A DNA stretch of 64,000 bases from Pseudopithomyces maydicus (Eukaryota; Ascomycota; Dothideomycetes; Pleosporales; Didymosphaeriaceae). The notes below the pieces were generated by a model. That model saw nothing but the letters and a program-made list of their open reading frames with translations. It ran no database searches and was not told where the DNA came from. The stretch lies in the NCBI GenBank assembly GCA_026873275.1, contig JANTUC010000015.1, positions 1,364,001 to 1,428,000 of the forward strand. The letters run 5' to 3'. Every line of letters begins with the position of its first letter. Within the stretch, counting starts at the first letter, position 1. Position numbers and translations under genes: made by a program. Shown piece after piece: positions 45,680 to 58,053 of the stretch.

Positions 45680-47371
45680 ATGGCCATCACCACACAGGAT
45701 GAGAAGAACGAGGTCTACATGCTCGAGCAGCAGCAGACCAATCGCTCAGATTTCGAGAAACCTGTACCTATTGTAGGGAAGCAGGACTATTCCGGTGCCC
45801 ATGAGGTTTGTTTCATTCGTAGGATTCACTAGAAGCGTTATTAATCTCCCTTTACAGAAAACCGATCCTCGGGAAATTGCTCTGGTCAAGAAGCTCGATC
45901 GATGGATTATGCCAATGCTATGGAGCATGTATTGGTTGAACTACCTCGATCGTAATGCAATCGCCCTAGCTAGGATAAACGATTTAGAGGAGGATCTCAA
46001 CTTGGACAGCACGCAATATCAAACCTGCGTGTCCATTTTGTTCGTCGGTTATCTGCTTGGTCAGATTCCATCCAATATGTTTTTGACCCGCACACGGCCC
46101 AGTACGTCGTCCTACCCTCTCCGATTAATTCTGTCTGACGAATATATAGGTCGGTACATGGCTTGTGCAATGATGTTGTGGGCCATCGTCAGCGCCTTGA
46201 CCGCTGTATCCAAGAACTTCACCGGTCTTCTTCTCACTCGTTTCTTCCTTGGAGTCACAGAAGCACCTTACTACCCAGGAGCTGTTTATCTTCTTTCCAT
46301 CTTCTACACCCGCAAGGAAGTCGCTACGCGCATTGCTATTCTTTATACGGGTAACATCCTCGCCACTGCTTTCGCTGGACTGATCGCCGCGGGAATCTTC
46401 CACGGCATGGACGACGTAGCAGGTCTGAGTGGCTGGAGATGGCTTTTCATCCTGCAGGGTGCCGTTACTTTTGTCATTGCCATTGTGGGATACTTCGTTT
46501 TGCCCGACTTCCCGCACGACACCAAGTGGCTTACGCCCGATGAGCGCGCACTGGCAACCAGCCGCATGGAGCTCGACACCGTCGGCAACCAGGGCGAGAC
46601 CTCGACATGGAAAGGCTTCCAACAAGCTGCCAAAGATCCGATGGTCTGGATCTTCGCCCTCATGGCACATATGCAGTACGTACTATTTCATACTTACCCA
46701 AACGTCAATTGCCTATATATAGAAGTCTCTACTGACATTTAAACCCGCAGTCTCGCTGCCAATGGCTTCAAGAATTTCTTCCCCACAGTCGTCCAGACGC
46801 TAGGATTCAACGAAACTATTACCCTTGTACTCACATGTCCACCATACTTGATTGCCGGCGCCGTCACAATCGCCGTCTCGTGGAGCAGCGGTAAATTCAA
46901 CGAACGCACGTGGCATATTACCATCTCCAAAGCAGTTGCAACAATTGGATTCGTAGCCGCATGTTTGACGATGGACATGGGCGGACGCTACGCTTCGATG
47001 GTCATCTTCACCATTGGAACGTACGGTGTTAACTCCTTGATCCTCGGGTGGTGCGGCAGCACGTGTGGACAGACCAAGGAAAAGAAGGCCGTTGCTATCG
47101 GCATTGTTACAACCGTCATGAACGCGTCGTTCATCTGGTGAGTTCCTCGTTTGTGTTAGCGTGAATGCGGACTGTAGACTGACCCGATGCCAGGACACCT
47201 TATCTCTGGCCCAAGACCGATGCGCCACGCTATGCTATTGCGTTGGGTGCTTCGGCGGGCTTCTCCGTTGCGACGGCTGCGCTTGCGTGGGTGGCGAAGA
47301 TCATCATGCTGAGGAGGAACAAGGCGCTGAGGGAGTCGAACGATGAGGCGACTGTCTTCTACGTTTACTGA
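45680..47371 (+). CDS. MFS permease, anion:cation symporter (Dal5-like) family, 486 aa
   Basis: Exons 45680-45805, 45858-46101, 46150-46675, 46751-47137, 47194-47371; the frame closes exactly. Plasma-membrane importer of the ACS family, whose members carry organic anions such as allantoate, nicotinate or other carboxylates with protons. The early signature MYWLNYLDRNAIALARI in TM1 is diagnostic of the family; GYLLGQIPSNMFLTR (TM2) and the TM4-5 region RFFLGVTEAPYYPGAVYLLS follow, with a central cytosolic loop and six further helices ending in ALAWVAKIIML. The first in-frame ATG with a good N-terminus is 45680. It lies between the SDR and P450 genes on the same strand. Confidence 0.93.
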
Positions 47372-48153
47372 ACGGGCATGGGTATGGATTAATGAAGCTT
47401 GATTCAGATGACGACTTTGCTTCGGACTTGATGATTGCATGCCATTCGATATGTGCAAAAGTATGGCCATATGATTGTATTTGAATGCAACTCGATAACC
47501 CAATCGTTTTTTGCCGCTTATGAATCTATGCAGTGAAATCAAACATAGAATCTTTATGTTTATCATTATTTTTCTTTCTTTATTTTTGGCTAAAGGTGAA
47601 ATCTACTGGGCTATGTGTATGGTGGTATGCAATTTGCGGCCACTCGTCCGCACATGACCATGCAAAATCCTATTAAGGAGAGTGCCGCGATATCAGTGGG
47701 GTATCTGCTGTATGTATGTATATCGGCTCCTACATGTGGCCCATGCAACGGATTACACAAACGCAATGAACCAGGATGAGCGGTGCCCAAATGCGGATAG
47801 AGCCACGCTATCTTAAGCACTATTGGCCCACCCAGCTCCTTCGTAAAGCACGCTACGTATGATGAACTGATCGTTAATGAACTGCTCGCCTATCTTCTCT
47901 AGAGGACAATCGAGTTGCGACAGTTACACGAAGACCCTTTGGAAGTAACAAACCCGGTGTTTTGAAACTACCGTCTAGTGCTGAGGTAAGAGAGGTGTTA
48001 ATCCAAAATGCGAAGGAGGGCCCGTCGCTAATACCTTATACTGTGGAGACTTTTACGAAAAGCGAAGGCACCAGGTTGCTTATATTATTTCCTCTTTTGC
48101 CTTTCTGTGTCTCACATCGAAGGTTTGGTGTAACCTTGGAGGCCAAAACAACC
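47372..48153. other. Intergenic region
   Basis: About 780 bases, AT-rich after the permease stop; no gene seen. Confidence 0.5.
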
Positions 48154-49951
48154 ATGTGGTCTATCCCAACTCTTCTTACAGCAGGACTGCTCCTCACGGT
48201 AGGACTTCTTCCTATTACGTATCCTACATGATTACTGAGTTTTTCGCCAACATATAGGTTCTCCACCGTATCTCTCTCTTCATCCACCGTCTCTACTTCT
48301 CCCCGCTGTCCTCCATCCCCGGTCCCAAGCTCTGGGCCATCTCGAGCCTCCCCTACCACCATGCAACCATAACCGGAAAGCTGCATCTCCGCCTCCTCGA
48401 TTTCACCCAACAATATGGGCACACCGTGCGTCTAGCCCCGAACTTCGTCGCCTTCACAACCCCACAAGCCTTCAAGCAAATCTACGGCGGCGGCACAAAC
48501 ACCGCTTTCCCCATCAACCCAATCTACTACAATGCTCCCATCAACAACGTCCACAGCATACTCACCGCACCAGCCGAGTCGCACGCACGTCAGCGCCGCT
48601 TCTTCGCCCCGGGTTTCACCAAGGAGGCACTTGCCGCCCAGGAACCTGCGTTGCAGCGGTACGTGGCGGCGCTGATGCAGCGGCTGGAATCCGAGTCACA
48701 CAAGGGCGCGGTCGCGGTGAGCGACTGGTTCAATTGCTTCATCTTCGACGTGACGAGCGAGCTGATGTTCAGCGAGAGCTTCGAGTGTCTTTCGGAGGGG
48801 CGACTACATCCGTGGATTGCGCTGCTGTTCGGGAGCATCAAGTCGTGGGTGTTTATCAGCGCGGTGAAGTCGTTCCCTGCGCTGGATTGGGTGCTTATGA
48901 AGATGATGCCGAAGAGTCTGATTCAAATGCAGAGAGACCATTTTGGATTGAGTGCGGCCAAGGCGGACCGGAGGCTCGAGTTGGGTAGTGTAGGGGAGGA
49001 TTTGCTAGGGCCGGCGTTGAGAAATGGGGTGAGTGAGGTGCATGGACAACATTGGGAAGAGAAGAGATTGAGCAAGGATGAGCTGCATTCGAATGCTTAC
49101 ATGTGAGTATTGTGATCGGATCTGTTGGTGACGAGAGGCTGATGAAGAGATTAGTTTCATTATTGCTGGGAGTGAGACCACAGGCACGGCTCTTGCTGGG
49201 ATTACTTACCTCCTTTGCAAGCATCCCTCCGTGATGAAGACGTTGGTCAGAGATATTCGTTCGGCATTTGACAATGCTGGAGCCATCACGCTTGAGGCAG
49301 CCAAGAGACTGAAGTATCTTGATGCGGTCATCCACGAAGGGTACGTAAAAACTAGTATACATCAGTAGGATACTCACTAACACCGCTTATCAACTTCTAG
49401 ACTACGGGTCTACCCTCCCTTCGCGGCTGGTACCCACCGCGTAGCACCGAAAGGAGGTGATGTTGTCGACGGCCATTTCGTTCCCGAAGGCGTAAGTACC
49501 ACAAATATATGCCCATCTATTATAACATCCTGCTTACCACCATCCAGACTCAACTCTTTGGTCACCACTACTCCATCTACCACTCTCCCTCACACTTTGC
49601 CCTCCCCACAGAGTTTCGTCCCGAGCGCTGGCTCGGCACCGACCCGCGCTTCGCCAAAGATCAGCTTGATGCCGTCCGGCCATTTGGGCTTGGTCCAAGG
49701 ATGTGCCTCGGAATGAAGTAAGTTTCTACACTCTCGCACTCTCTCAATCCAACCTCTACAATCGCTGTAGTACAAGCAATTTGCTAATTGGTCTCAGTCT
49801 CGCGTGGGCAGAGATGCACCTCGTGCTTTGCAACCTGCTCTTTCAGTTCGACATCAAGCTGAGGCCAGAGTGCGAAAACTGGATTGAGCAGGATCTCTTC
49901 TTCATATGGGAGAAAGGCACGTTGATGGTGGAACTGACTAGGAGGGAGTGA
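48154..49951 (+). CDS. Cytochrome P450 monooxygenase, 496 aa
   Basis: Exons 48154-48198, 48258-49102, 49155-49340, 49401-49491, 49548-49717, 49798-49951; the frame closes exactly. ER-anchored haem monooxygenase. The N-terminal membrane anchor IPTLLTAGLLLTVLHRI is followed by the Pro hinge SSIPGPKLWA. The I-helix oxygen motif is A301-G-S-E-T-T, the K-helix E358-G-L-R361, the PERF-like F-R-P-E-R-W, and the haem loop F-G-L-G-P-R-M-C442-L-G. The family looks like the large fungal group related to benzoate-hydroxylase or trichodiene-oxygenase type P450s, but the subfamily and substrate cannot be set by eye. Part of the run of metabolic genes with SDR, permease and reductase. Confidence 0.93.
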
Positions 49952-51297
49952 ACGAGCAACAGGTCCCGATATGCCAATCTTAATCAATTTTTTTACTCTC
50001 TCATATTTGATGTATTGTTACGGTGCTCCTTTACCTGATGAATTCGTTGCATCTGGTTTGCCATTGGCTGATGTGGGTATGATCTGTGCAGGCCCTCAAG
50101 AAATGAAAGACTGACTTCCTGGTATGCCAAGCTGTCAGTTTAGGTGTTCGAAGCTGATCCGGGCGCACAGGGTGCATCCCAGGAGAAGAAGGTGTTGGAG
50201 CTTATAGATATTTAGGGTGTAAGGACTGCATCCTTCGGAAGAGCAATTAGGTAACTAACTCGTCAGCTTCGATTTACAAGAACATTTGAAACTTCGTTAA
50301 TGCAGTAAGCACACTACTGTCACCCGTGCAGGCTTTTGCTTACGTCGTACCTAAATCTAGTCGTGCATGAGCGACGCTATCTAGCCTGCGATTGATGCAG
50401 ATTTAGTCGCATCATGCTGATTGTACCACCGACATTTGCCCTGCGCCAGTACAATGCGATGAACACGTGTAGATACGCAGGGCCTTCAAAAGCCCCATTC
50501 AATCCGCCCCCACGGGCGGGCGGCGCACACGGCACTACGATTCACACCGAGCTCCACATACCTAGTTATCTTAATAGTAGGTGTTTTTGTTGCACCATTG
50601 TTATTTTCCGCCTTGGAACCCGATAAAAGGCGTGTGCATTGCAGCCCCCAATAGCAGCTTCAAGCATCCCCCATGCGTCAATCCAGACATCCAGACGCAC
50701 AGCAGATACACACATGCATAGGACAACGCCACATCCGTTCCGCGAAACTCAAATATTGATGATACATGGCTTACCATTCTGCAGACTAGGACGCAAAAAA
50801 AGGAAGGGAAGGAAGATATCCTCAGCAACGACAGTAAGCCATTCACACCATCGCGACGTGCTTTTTCGAACAAAGTGGCCTGCGGCATTGCGGCGTATAA
50901 TTCGCCCCATAAGCACCAAGGCACGCTCGATACCGACTTGAGGTACTTTTCCTACCAAATGGGACTTCGCGCATGAGGTGGATGTTAGGCTGCGAAGCTA
51001 AAGACCGGAGCAAAGAGGGGCCGTTGTTCGGTCGCCCCTCGCGTGCCGGCTTATGAATACAAGATTGGACTTATGTTATCAAAAGGACGAGGACGAGGAC
51101 GGGTATATATTTTGAATTCTGGGGTCTCCGCAGCATTTGGTACATCAGTTATTTTATTTAGTATATTGATTTTCGTGGAAACTTGAGATCATATTGTAAG
51201 ATTTTTTGCCTGGGTACTACTTTGCTTTGCTAGTCTAATGCTCATTCAGAACTGGTTATTCGGTATTAAATTCAAACACAACATATACAAAACAAAA
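49952..51297. other. 1.3-kb gene-free region
   Basis: No supported gene. A GACGAG triple repeat (51085-51100) and TATATAT (51104-51110) lie 190 bases before the reductase ATG and probably belong to its promoter. Confidence 0.5.
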
Positions 51298-52349
51298 ATG
51301 GCACGCCAGGTCGAAAACCCGCACCTACCCCCAGGCTCCCTCATTCTCGTCACGGCCGGAAATGGATACGTCGGCTCGCACATCGTCGACCAATGCCTTG
51401 CGTACGGCTACGCCGTGCGCACCACAGTCCGCTCGCTCGAACGCAACGCATGGCTGAAACGAGACCTCGCCTCACGTCACCCCAACGCAAACCTCGACGT
51501 TGTCGAGGTAGCTGATCTCAGCGCACCTGGCTGCTTCGACGCAGCGCTCAAGGGCGTGTCGGCCATGATACACACCCCAGCGTTCACAAACATGGAGGAC
51601 CCTGACATCGTCGAGAAGACGATCAAGCTCACTAAGAATGCACTTGGAGCAGTTCACGAGGCGAACAGGAACGGGGAGAAGGTAAAGAGGTTCGTCTTGA
51701 CGAGCTCCTCGTGGGCTGTGAAATACCCAGTTCCGAATGTGGAGGCGGATATTCCAGAGGACCAATACGACGAGTCGGTCCAGAAGGCGCTGTCCAACCC
51801 GGATATACCGGAGGAATACCGGGCATTCATGCTTTACGTCCAGAGCAAGATCGTGGGCGAGCAGACAGCCTGGGAGTACGTAAAGCAGAACACCGACTGC
51901 GGATTCGTTCTGAACACGGTCATTCCCGCCACGTGTATTGGTCCTGTGCTTGCGCCGAGCGAGCAAGAGTACCCATCCACTGCTGGGTTCATCCGCTCGT
52001 TGCACGAGTCCCAGCGACAGGGCATATTCGACGTCCTCGAGCCGCAATATTACGTTGACGTGCGTGACGCGGGGCGTCTGCATCTCGCAGGAGCGGTGCT
52101 AGATGGCGTGGAGAACCGACGCATATTTGCGTGGGCGGGTCCTTACACGTGGATTGGGGTGGCGGATGCGCTGGAGAAGGAGATGGGGCAAAGGACGACG
52201 ATCAAGCTGGCGGACAAGGGGAGGATCTTACCACAGTGCTGGCAAGGCCGACGGCAGAGAGCTATCTGAAGAGGCTTGGAGAGTCGGATTGGGTGCCGTT
52301 CGAGAAGGCAGTGGGGGAGTGCATCCGAAGCTACTATCCAAAGGCATAA
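51298..52349 (+). CDS. NAD(P)-dependent aldehyde/ketone reductase, extended SDR, about 350 aa; one-base frame break
   Basis: Single exon. Dihydroflavonol-reductase/Gre2-like oxidoreductase. Cofactor motif LVTAGNGYVGSHI (third residue A instead of G, T-A-G-N-G-Y-V-G), VRTTVRS for NADP choice, LTSSSWAV with the catalytic Ser, and a Y-V-Q-S-K that supplies the Y-x3-K. The frame from ATG 51298 stops at 52269, but the conserved C-terminus (ARPTAESYLKRLGESDWVPF...) lies in the next frame to 52349; the break fits one G missing in the G4 run 52218-52221. The Met at 51298 is preferred because upstream sequence is AT-rich leader. Last gene of the putative cluster. Confidence 0.87.
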
Positions 52350-52666
52350 GGGACGGTGTAGGATGAGATGATTATATAGGCCAAATACAATACAGCCATT
52401 CACTCGAACAGTACACTATACAATTGTGATAAAATGGATGAGTCGGCGGCCGGCAATTGCGGTATTAACAGCCATGTACATTCGTCCGTGGAGCCTTCTC
52501 GCGCATTCCGGCGGCCGTGGCCGAGGCCGTGGGTGCACTCGCCTCGCCTGACTAAGCGCGAAAGGTAGGAAAGCTGCCACTCACATGCACGTCATACTCT
52601 GCACTGCTCGAGTTCATCAACTGCTCGCCGCCCCGCGTCGGTCTGCTCACCACGACACACACCACC
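52350..52666. other. Intergenic region
   Basis: 317 bases; 3' flank and promoter only. Confidence 0.5.
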
Positions 52667-53743
52667 ATGGCCTTCCTCCTCCGACGGCCCTTCGCCGTCG
52701 CCGCGACCCTGCGACACGCAGCCCCCAAGCAATCGCCGTCCCACCTCGTCCGCACATTCCACAACGCACCTCTCAAGCGCCACCCCAACTTGTTCACCTC
52801 CAAGACGCCATCAATCTCCACCGCAAACAATGTCCTCCGCTTCCGCTCCACCTTCCGCCGCTTTTACCAGCAGGCGGCGTACAACCCCGCTGCCCAGGGC
52901 GACCTGCGCCAGCGCCTCATCTACGGCGCTGGCATCTTCGGCGCCACCCTGCTCGGAATCAACTTCATCTTCAACCGCGAGACGCGCGAGGACGGCGGCA
53001 TGCCTGATTTTGAGCGTCGCTACCTGAACGACACATTCATGCACACTGGTCTCGGCATCGGCATCATCGGCCTCGCAGCCCGCACGCTGCACATGAACGG
53101 GTGGAGCTACAGGCTCATGGCTGCGAACCCGTGGCTGGTTCTCGGTGTCGGTCTCGTTGGTAGCATCGGAACCATGTACGGTACTCGCGCGACGCACCCA
53201 GACAAGTAAGGAAATTTCCTCTCCACAATTACGTGTAAGCAAATGCTAACAACCCACCAGCTACGTGCAAAAATACGGCCTCTGGACCGCCTTCAACCTC
53301 TGCCAAGCCGCTCTCCTCTCCCCCTCTTCTTCATGCACCCTGCCATCCTCGCCCGCGCCGGTCTCTACACCGCCGGCATGATGGGCTCCATCGCCTTCGT
53401 GGGCGCCACCGCCAAGCAAGAGAAGTACCTCTACCTCGGCGGCCCACTGCTCGCTGGTGTCGCCATCGTCGCTCTGTCCGGCCTTGCGCCCATGGTTATC
53501 CCCGCTACTGCTGCCCGCACGCTGATGTTCACCGAGAACATCTGGCTGTACGGCGGCTTGGCTGTGTTCGGTGGCTTCACGCTGTACGACGTGCAGAAGG
53601 TGCTGCACCACGCGCGCCTGGCGGAGCGCGGGCTTATGCCCAAGGATGCTGTGAATGAGTCGATTTCGCTGGAGCTTGACTTTATCAACATCTTTGTACG
53701 GATGGTGCAGATTTTGGCGATGCAGCAGGGACGGAGAAAGTAG
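52667..53743 (+). CDS. BI-1/GHITM-family mitochondrial inner-membrane protein, about 340 aa; one-base frame break
   Basis: Exons 52667-53205 and 53261-53743. The N-terminus is Arg-rich without acids (MAFLLRRPFAVAATLRH...), a mitochondrial targeting sequence. From about residue 85 there are seven to eight TM helices: GAGIFGATLLGINFI, TGLGIGIIGLAAR, PWLVLGVGLVGSIGTMYG, ILARAGLYTAGMMGSIAFVGA, LLAGVAIVALSGLA and GGLAVFGGFTLYDVQKVLHHA. The ending SLELDFINIFVRMVQIL is the BI-1 family signature. GHITM/MICS1 proteins maintain cristae and mitochondrial ion exchange. The frame breaks at the C5 run 53320-53324, in the segment ALLSP-LFFMHP; one more C restores it. Confidence 0.9.
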
Positions 53744-54349
53744 AGCGGTGATGACATGACGGGGAGGGAAGAGAAAGAGAAGATGTTAATTTGATTCATT
53801 TTTGAAAGCATAGCACAGGCACCTTGCGGGGATTGTTTCTTTACATGTATATTACTCCCCTCTCTTCGTCGCTGACGACAAGATTGCGAAAACATTTCTT
53901 TCCTAGACACGGACAACGTGTACCAAGTTTTCTCATCAACGACCGTATTGGAAAAGTGAAGTGAAATGTCTTCCTGGGCTGAGCCTTGGAAAGCGAGCAA
54001 TCGCATGCATTGACACCGTAGCTAGTGACTGATTAATAAGTATATCCATTGGATCGTAAAGACTGTCAGTCATGAAGTGACTCCCCAGCACCGGCCTGGC
54101 GGCGAAAGAGCCTAAAAGTACAACGCGGGCATGTGCCGTATGCATGCCGCCGCAAGAATCAAACACAGTCCACGCCTGCCCAATGCATGGCGTTTGTGTC
54201 CACGCCGAGACCAAGCACCCGTTACCACCCAAGTAAATAAACTTTTGTACCTAATACAGAGATATATCCTTCGCTGTTATCCTTTGAACCTGCATCCCCA
54301 GTTTCCCCAAACGCCATTGCCGTATTGGAACGCACAAGATTTCAGCCCG
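53744..54349. other. Convergent spacer
   Basis: About 600 bases between two converging genes; nothing recognisable. Confidence 0.5.
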
Positions 54350-55619
54350 CTACACCGCAACGCTCGTGACACGGATCTCATCCGTCCGCCGTATGCCGCC
54401 TTCCTCATCGCCATCGCACGAGGTGATTGGCATCTTTGTTTCTCTGAGGATACTCTCTTCGCTCACGTTGTCAGTGCCCATCCTGACCGTCGTCTTGACG
54501 GTGCCCAGTCCACCCGTCATGCTGCGCTCCGTCCCTGTGTAGACCCCACGGCTACCATCGCCCTTTTTCGCACTTCCATATTCGTACTCGTTGAGTGGGT
54601 ACGAGTTCTTTCCGCTAGATCCCAGCCCGTATTTGCTGCTGTGGACAATGCGGACGTAAAGCGGACGAAGGATGGGAATGCAGGCGCAGATGATGGTGGC
54701 GAAAACCTCGGTTGAGGACCACAAGAGCATGGGAACTGTGTCGTAGACGTATTCGTTGAGGGAAGAGAGAGCCTGGAGCTCGTAGGTGCGGATGATGGAG
54801 CAGATGCCGGCACTGAAGCAACATTAGAAAGGTCGAGAGGTGGACAAAAGGGGCGACACGTACAAGACACCGAGAGAGAGACCGAAAGCGACAGTGAGTT
54901 TTTCTTTGCGCTTCATGTTGAGGCCCATGATGACGTGCCATGGGAGAATGGCAAGGACAAAATCCATAGTAGCAGACCAAGCTGTGCAAGTGTCAGTATT
55001 GAATGACTGTCGCAAGCAGTGCGAGTCAAACTTACAACCCATACTGAGGCCGACAGGCGTGAAGTCGAAGACCTGCCGTCCACCAACGATGGTTCTGTCC
55101 CAAAGGAATGCGGTAGGTTTGGTCTGCAGGAAGAGAAGAATGGTCGTGACAGTGCACCAAATGGTGGTGCTCACGATGCAGAACCAAAGCAGCCATTTGT
55201 GCCACTTGAGGATGACGATGCGAAGAAGGAACACTGCGACAGACGACTTTGAAGCCGCGATACCCATGATGCAGATTGCCTGGCCAACAGCTTCCCACAT
55301 GATGGCTTTGGAGTAGTCTTCCGGCGGAACATCAGCGTATCTCTTGCCGATGCCATACTGAACTCCCACAGTAATACATCCTACATAGCCGATGAAGGTG
55401 ATCTAAGGATGGTTAGCGAGGGGCTTCGGGCTAAGGATGCAGGAAGGGGGGAAAGGTAGGAAAGCGGCATACCAGATTCACAATCATGAGCAAGTCATCC
55501 CAGCCAATGCTCTGAACGAGAAAGAACCTGGTGTACAGCCGCAAAGCAACAAATATGACACCAAGAACAACCTGAGTCCACATGACTCCATTGATGATAC
55601 CGGCATAGTCGTCAATCAT
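54350..55619 (-). CDS. Fungal rhodopsin-domain (Pth11-like) membrane protein, 364 aa
   Basis: Minus strand, exons 55619-55473, 55402-55036, 54981-54864, 54812-54350; the frame closes exactly. Seven hydrophobic segments: GVIFVALRLYTRFFLV, FIGYVGCITVGVQYGIG, ICIMGIAASKSSVAVFLLRIV, LLWFCIVSTTIWCTVTTILLFL, ATMDFVLAILPWHVIMGL, VAFGLSLGVFAGICSI and SSTEVFATIICACIPILRPL. The IGWDDLLM motif after TM1 and the long TM4-5 loop are family hallmarks. The tail is Ser/Thr/Gly-rich. It is a shorter and clearly different paralogue of the protein at 9900-11258. The start at 55619 is the first in-frame ATG. Confidence 0.86.
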
Positions 55620-58053
55620 TTTGGGCAGTGAGGGCTGCTTGCCGCGCTTCGGCTCCACTCAAGTTCCTAGCTATTACTGCACTGCGCTCCGGGACTTGTC
55701 ACCGAACAGAAGAATTGAGAGCTGAAGGAACTCCTAAACGGATCACTCAACGGGACTCGCGCATGAAAAGGATGTCGAAAGTCTAGATATTGAGGTGTGA
55801 CGTTGCAACTGGTGGGCTAGGCCCGAAACCCAAGGACCCCTGGGAGACGAAACTGAAGGATTGCAAGAAAGATGGTGCTTGACTTGACTGGCGGTCTTGA
55901 ACGAGGACGTGCGGCCAAGTATAGGGGATATTAAAGCACATGCGCTGCCACAGAGTCATTACTTCTGAGCAAGAGGTTGAGACACCATCTCATTTTGGAT
56001 TTGCTCGACGCTGCAGTCGACCGTTATCGTTAGTCGCCGGGAGGCCGCGCCGTTGGCACTGGGACGACGCGGAGAAAAAAGAAAAGGACGGAGAGGATGC
56101 AGCCCCGTGCGGTGGTGGTGTGGATCGACTTCCGTATGGCTCGGTTGCAGTGGACTGTGAATATCCCCGGCTAGGAGCTTCAGGTACGACCGAAACGGTA
56201 TCCTTATGCATATGGATCGGCAGCCGCCCACACTTGTTCCTGAAGCTTCACGTTTGGAGGATCCCACGCTTGTAACATGACACAGTGGGAGCAGGGTTTC
56301 TACGAGAGATTGTTGGTCCGTGGCAAGGCTGGAAGTGTAGCCGTGCGAAAAGAAAAGTGGGAAACCCCGGCTCTCAAGGGCAAATGCCGAGTAGCAGGGC
56401 AGTTTCGGTTGTATTTGCTTTTTCAGCTGCTTCAGGCATACAACAATCGTACCATGGGGGTTTCTTGGAATGAGTCGTCGACGCGAGCAAGACAGTCGAG
56501 TCTTTGCCATGGTCGGTCTGGTCACTGCTCGGCAATTGCTCGCTGGCAGGTAGTGGGCTAGTCGTGGAGCCGATTCGGCAACCTTGTGAGAGAGATGGGG
56601 CAACTCTGCTGAGCACTGGACTATCGATGTGCCTCGACAGGGTTTGAGAAGAGCGATTGGGACATCTGGAGACGGCCCGTGTGGTCCCTGCGTGGCCACG
56701 GAGCGTGCTCGCTGTGCTCGCTGTGCTCTATCCGGGAATTGGAGTGAGCGTCCTGCAATGCCGCCATGTTGCGGGGGAACTAAGTTCCGGGAGCGTCGAA
56801 GGCAAAGGCAGCTCGGGTAGACGGTAGACGAGCAGAGCTGTGACAAGCACAGTCCAAAACAGGCAGCGGGCCGTGTGATAGTGGCCGCGGGGAACGCGTG
56901 GGCGTGGGTGTGCAGAGGTGGGTGGGGACGAAGGTCGGGCCGCAGGTCGCTGGCTGACTGATGGGGCAATGATTCGCCGCGCCGACGCAAGCGAACCAAC
57001 GGCAGCGCCGGGGCTCCCGTCCCGCAAGCGCCATCCCTACGCACCCTCCACCCGCTTCCCATCACCCTCAAGAGGCCCGCTAGTCTCGCTGGTAGCCACT
57101 TCACATGCACCAGAGGCACCAGATGCACCAGTGTGCATGGGCGACAACAAGCCGCCCCGCGAAGCGTCCGTTGTGGCACCTGTCAACCAGCCAGCCGCTG
57201 CAAACGCCCATCCGCGCCCTCGCCTCGTCAACTCCAGGCCTCCCAGGACAACGGCCCCCCTATGCTCCTCCTCCGGCCCATGCGTCGACTCGGAGCAGCA
57301 CCGGCGGACCGCCACGCCCACCAACTCTGGAAGCCAATGCAACCGCTTCCCACGTCCACGGTCCTTCTGCATCGCTTCTCTTAGACCGTCCTCCGCCTGT
57401 ACTGGTTGGGCAATGTCACCGACCTCTGCCCCGACCCTGCCCTCTTCCGCGCCTGCAGTTGTGCGTCTAGGGTCTGCAGCTTTCCAGATGCCATGGCCCC
57501 TCCTGGTGGGCTGGCATAGGATCTGATTCCTTGCCCTTCACCCCCACATGCTCGACTTCATTTCTGTGCCTACGCCCTGCCTACGCCCTGCCTACGCCCT
57601 GCCCACAGACCAAGCACCGCCGTAGGCCGTGCTCCTCCCACGAGGCATGAAACAGTAGAACGGTGCTGATCCACAAACCCGCGGTGTGGACGCTGACTGT
57701 CAGTGAAATGCTAAAGATGATCTGCCCTCCCTCCCGTGCCCGCACTAAGACATTCACAGTACGATAGCTCGTCTCATGTCGTACGCCACCTGGCCGAGCG
57801 CCACCTCGAATAGTGAGCGTAGCTCCGTACGGGGATCAGAAATCTGCACTCTTCCGCGCAAGGAATAGCATCTGCAGCCAGATTTGGCCTCGCCCACTTT
57901 ATATGCCCGTCTTTCCACGTTCGTGCCATTGTAGCACCTTCTTTTCCACAGGCCGGTTCCAGGCGCGATTTCTCGTCTCTTTCTCCTCTCCGCCCTGTTT
58001 TTCTTGCCCAGTACCTCCCCATTCCTGGTCTCCACGTGCGGACAAGGTCCAGA
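55620..58053. other. 2.4-kb GC-rich region without a supported gene
   Basis: It contains a minus-strand open frame of about 400 codons (57179-55959) and plus-strand frames near 56918-57526, but their residue composition (many Arg, Pro, His, Cys in no pattern) and lack of motifs argue against coding. Short tandem repeats occur near 56704-56728 and 57569-57601. Confidence 0.45.
57569..57601. repeat. Three exact 11-bp tandem copies
   Basis: Unit CCTACGCCCTG, three perfect copies in register, in non-coding sequence. Confidence 0.85.

Noticed and set aside
55959..57179. Minus-strand open frame of about 400 codons
   Set aside because: Long because the region is GC-rich; composition is random-looking (Arg, Pro, His, Cys), no motif, no homologous feel, and overlapping frames are open too.
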